From positions 1 to 6,567 of the forward strand of contig CALAXC010000071.1 in the NCBI GenBank assembly GCA_937894775.1: 6,567 nt of DNA. Direction: 5' to 3'. A program made the translations under genes and the position numbers. The stretch is from an uncultured Clostridia bacterium (GTDB lineage Bacteria; Bacillota; Clostridia; Oscillospirales; CAG-272). This document shows positions 6,511 to 6,567 of this stretch, piece after piece (positions within the stretch are counted from its first letter, which is position 1; each line of letters starts with the position of its first letter). Below the pieces are notes generated by a model that was not told where the DNA came from, searched no databases, and saw only the letters and a program-made list of their open reading frames with translations.

Positions 6511-6567
6511 TCAGCCTCCCTTGTGTAAAGGGAGGTGGCACGGCTTGCCGTGACGGAGGGATTGTAA
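6511..6567. repeat. Two-hairpin intergenic repeat, reaching the window edge
   Basis: Two adjacent perfect hairpins, CCTCCCTT-GTGTA-AAGGGAGG (6515-6535) and CACGGC-TT-GCCGTG (6539-6552), are followed by ACGGAGGGATTGTAA. On the minus strand it reads CCTCCGTCACGGC, second hairpin, CCACCTCCC, hairpin, AGGCTGA. The same order of blocks (CCGTCAC, CACCT, AGGCTGA) is found in the left arm of the element at 6100-6152, so this is probably another subfamily of one repeat family. The far end may continue past 6567. Confidence 0.6.

Overview
This window carries four complete genes, all on the minus strand and closely spaced, flanked by repeat-rich intergenic DNA. In transcription order they are dprA (5973 to 4609), topA (4537 to 2270), trmFO (2243 to 915) and rnc (863 to 150). 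All four are intact, with family motifs in place and lengths in or near the usual range. The dprA-topA-trmFO order is a known Firmicutes arrangement. Moderate GC content, strong AAAGGAG-type ribosome binding sites, folate-dependent TrmFO and the style of intergenic repeats suggest a gut or rumen clostridial bacterium, perhaps Ruminococcus-like (Oscillospiraceae). The taxonomic call is inference.

Gene block: gaps of 71, 26 and 51 bp separate the genes and no intrinsic terminator is visible between them, so co-transcription is likely, perhaps with a weak internal promoter before topA. The products are housekeeping proteins of nucleic-acid metabolism: DprA (loads RecA on single-stranded DNA), TopA (relaxes negative supercoils), TrmFO (makes m5U54 in tRNA) and RNase III (cuts double-stranded RNA). 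They share a theme but do not form a single pathway. The usual rnc neighbours plsX-acpP and smc are absent from their expected places, so this looks like a join of two conserved blocks.

Left edge (1-149, downstream of rnc): no gene. It holds a nearly perfect 22-nt direct repeat with a 52-nt period, a 6-bp hairpin between the copies, and another palindrome at 11-32. I see no classic terminator for rnc.

Right edge (5974-6567, upstream of dprA): no gene. It contains (a) an element of about 187 bp with 50-nt inverted terminal arms, each arm folding into two hairpins; (b) a region at 6340-6450 with a 7-bp closing helix around two hairpins, resembling an IS200/IS605-type end or a structured RNA; and (c) a related two-hairpin repeat at 6511-6567 cut by the window edge. 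The repeats at 6100-6152 and 6511-6567 share the same layout and conserved blocks, so they look like subfamilies of one repeat family. I see no convincing new multigene system here; the repeat cluster and an Asp-to-Asn change in the RNase III active site are the points that merit a second look.
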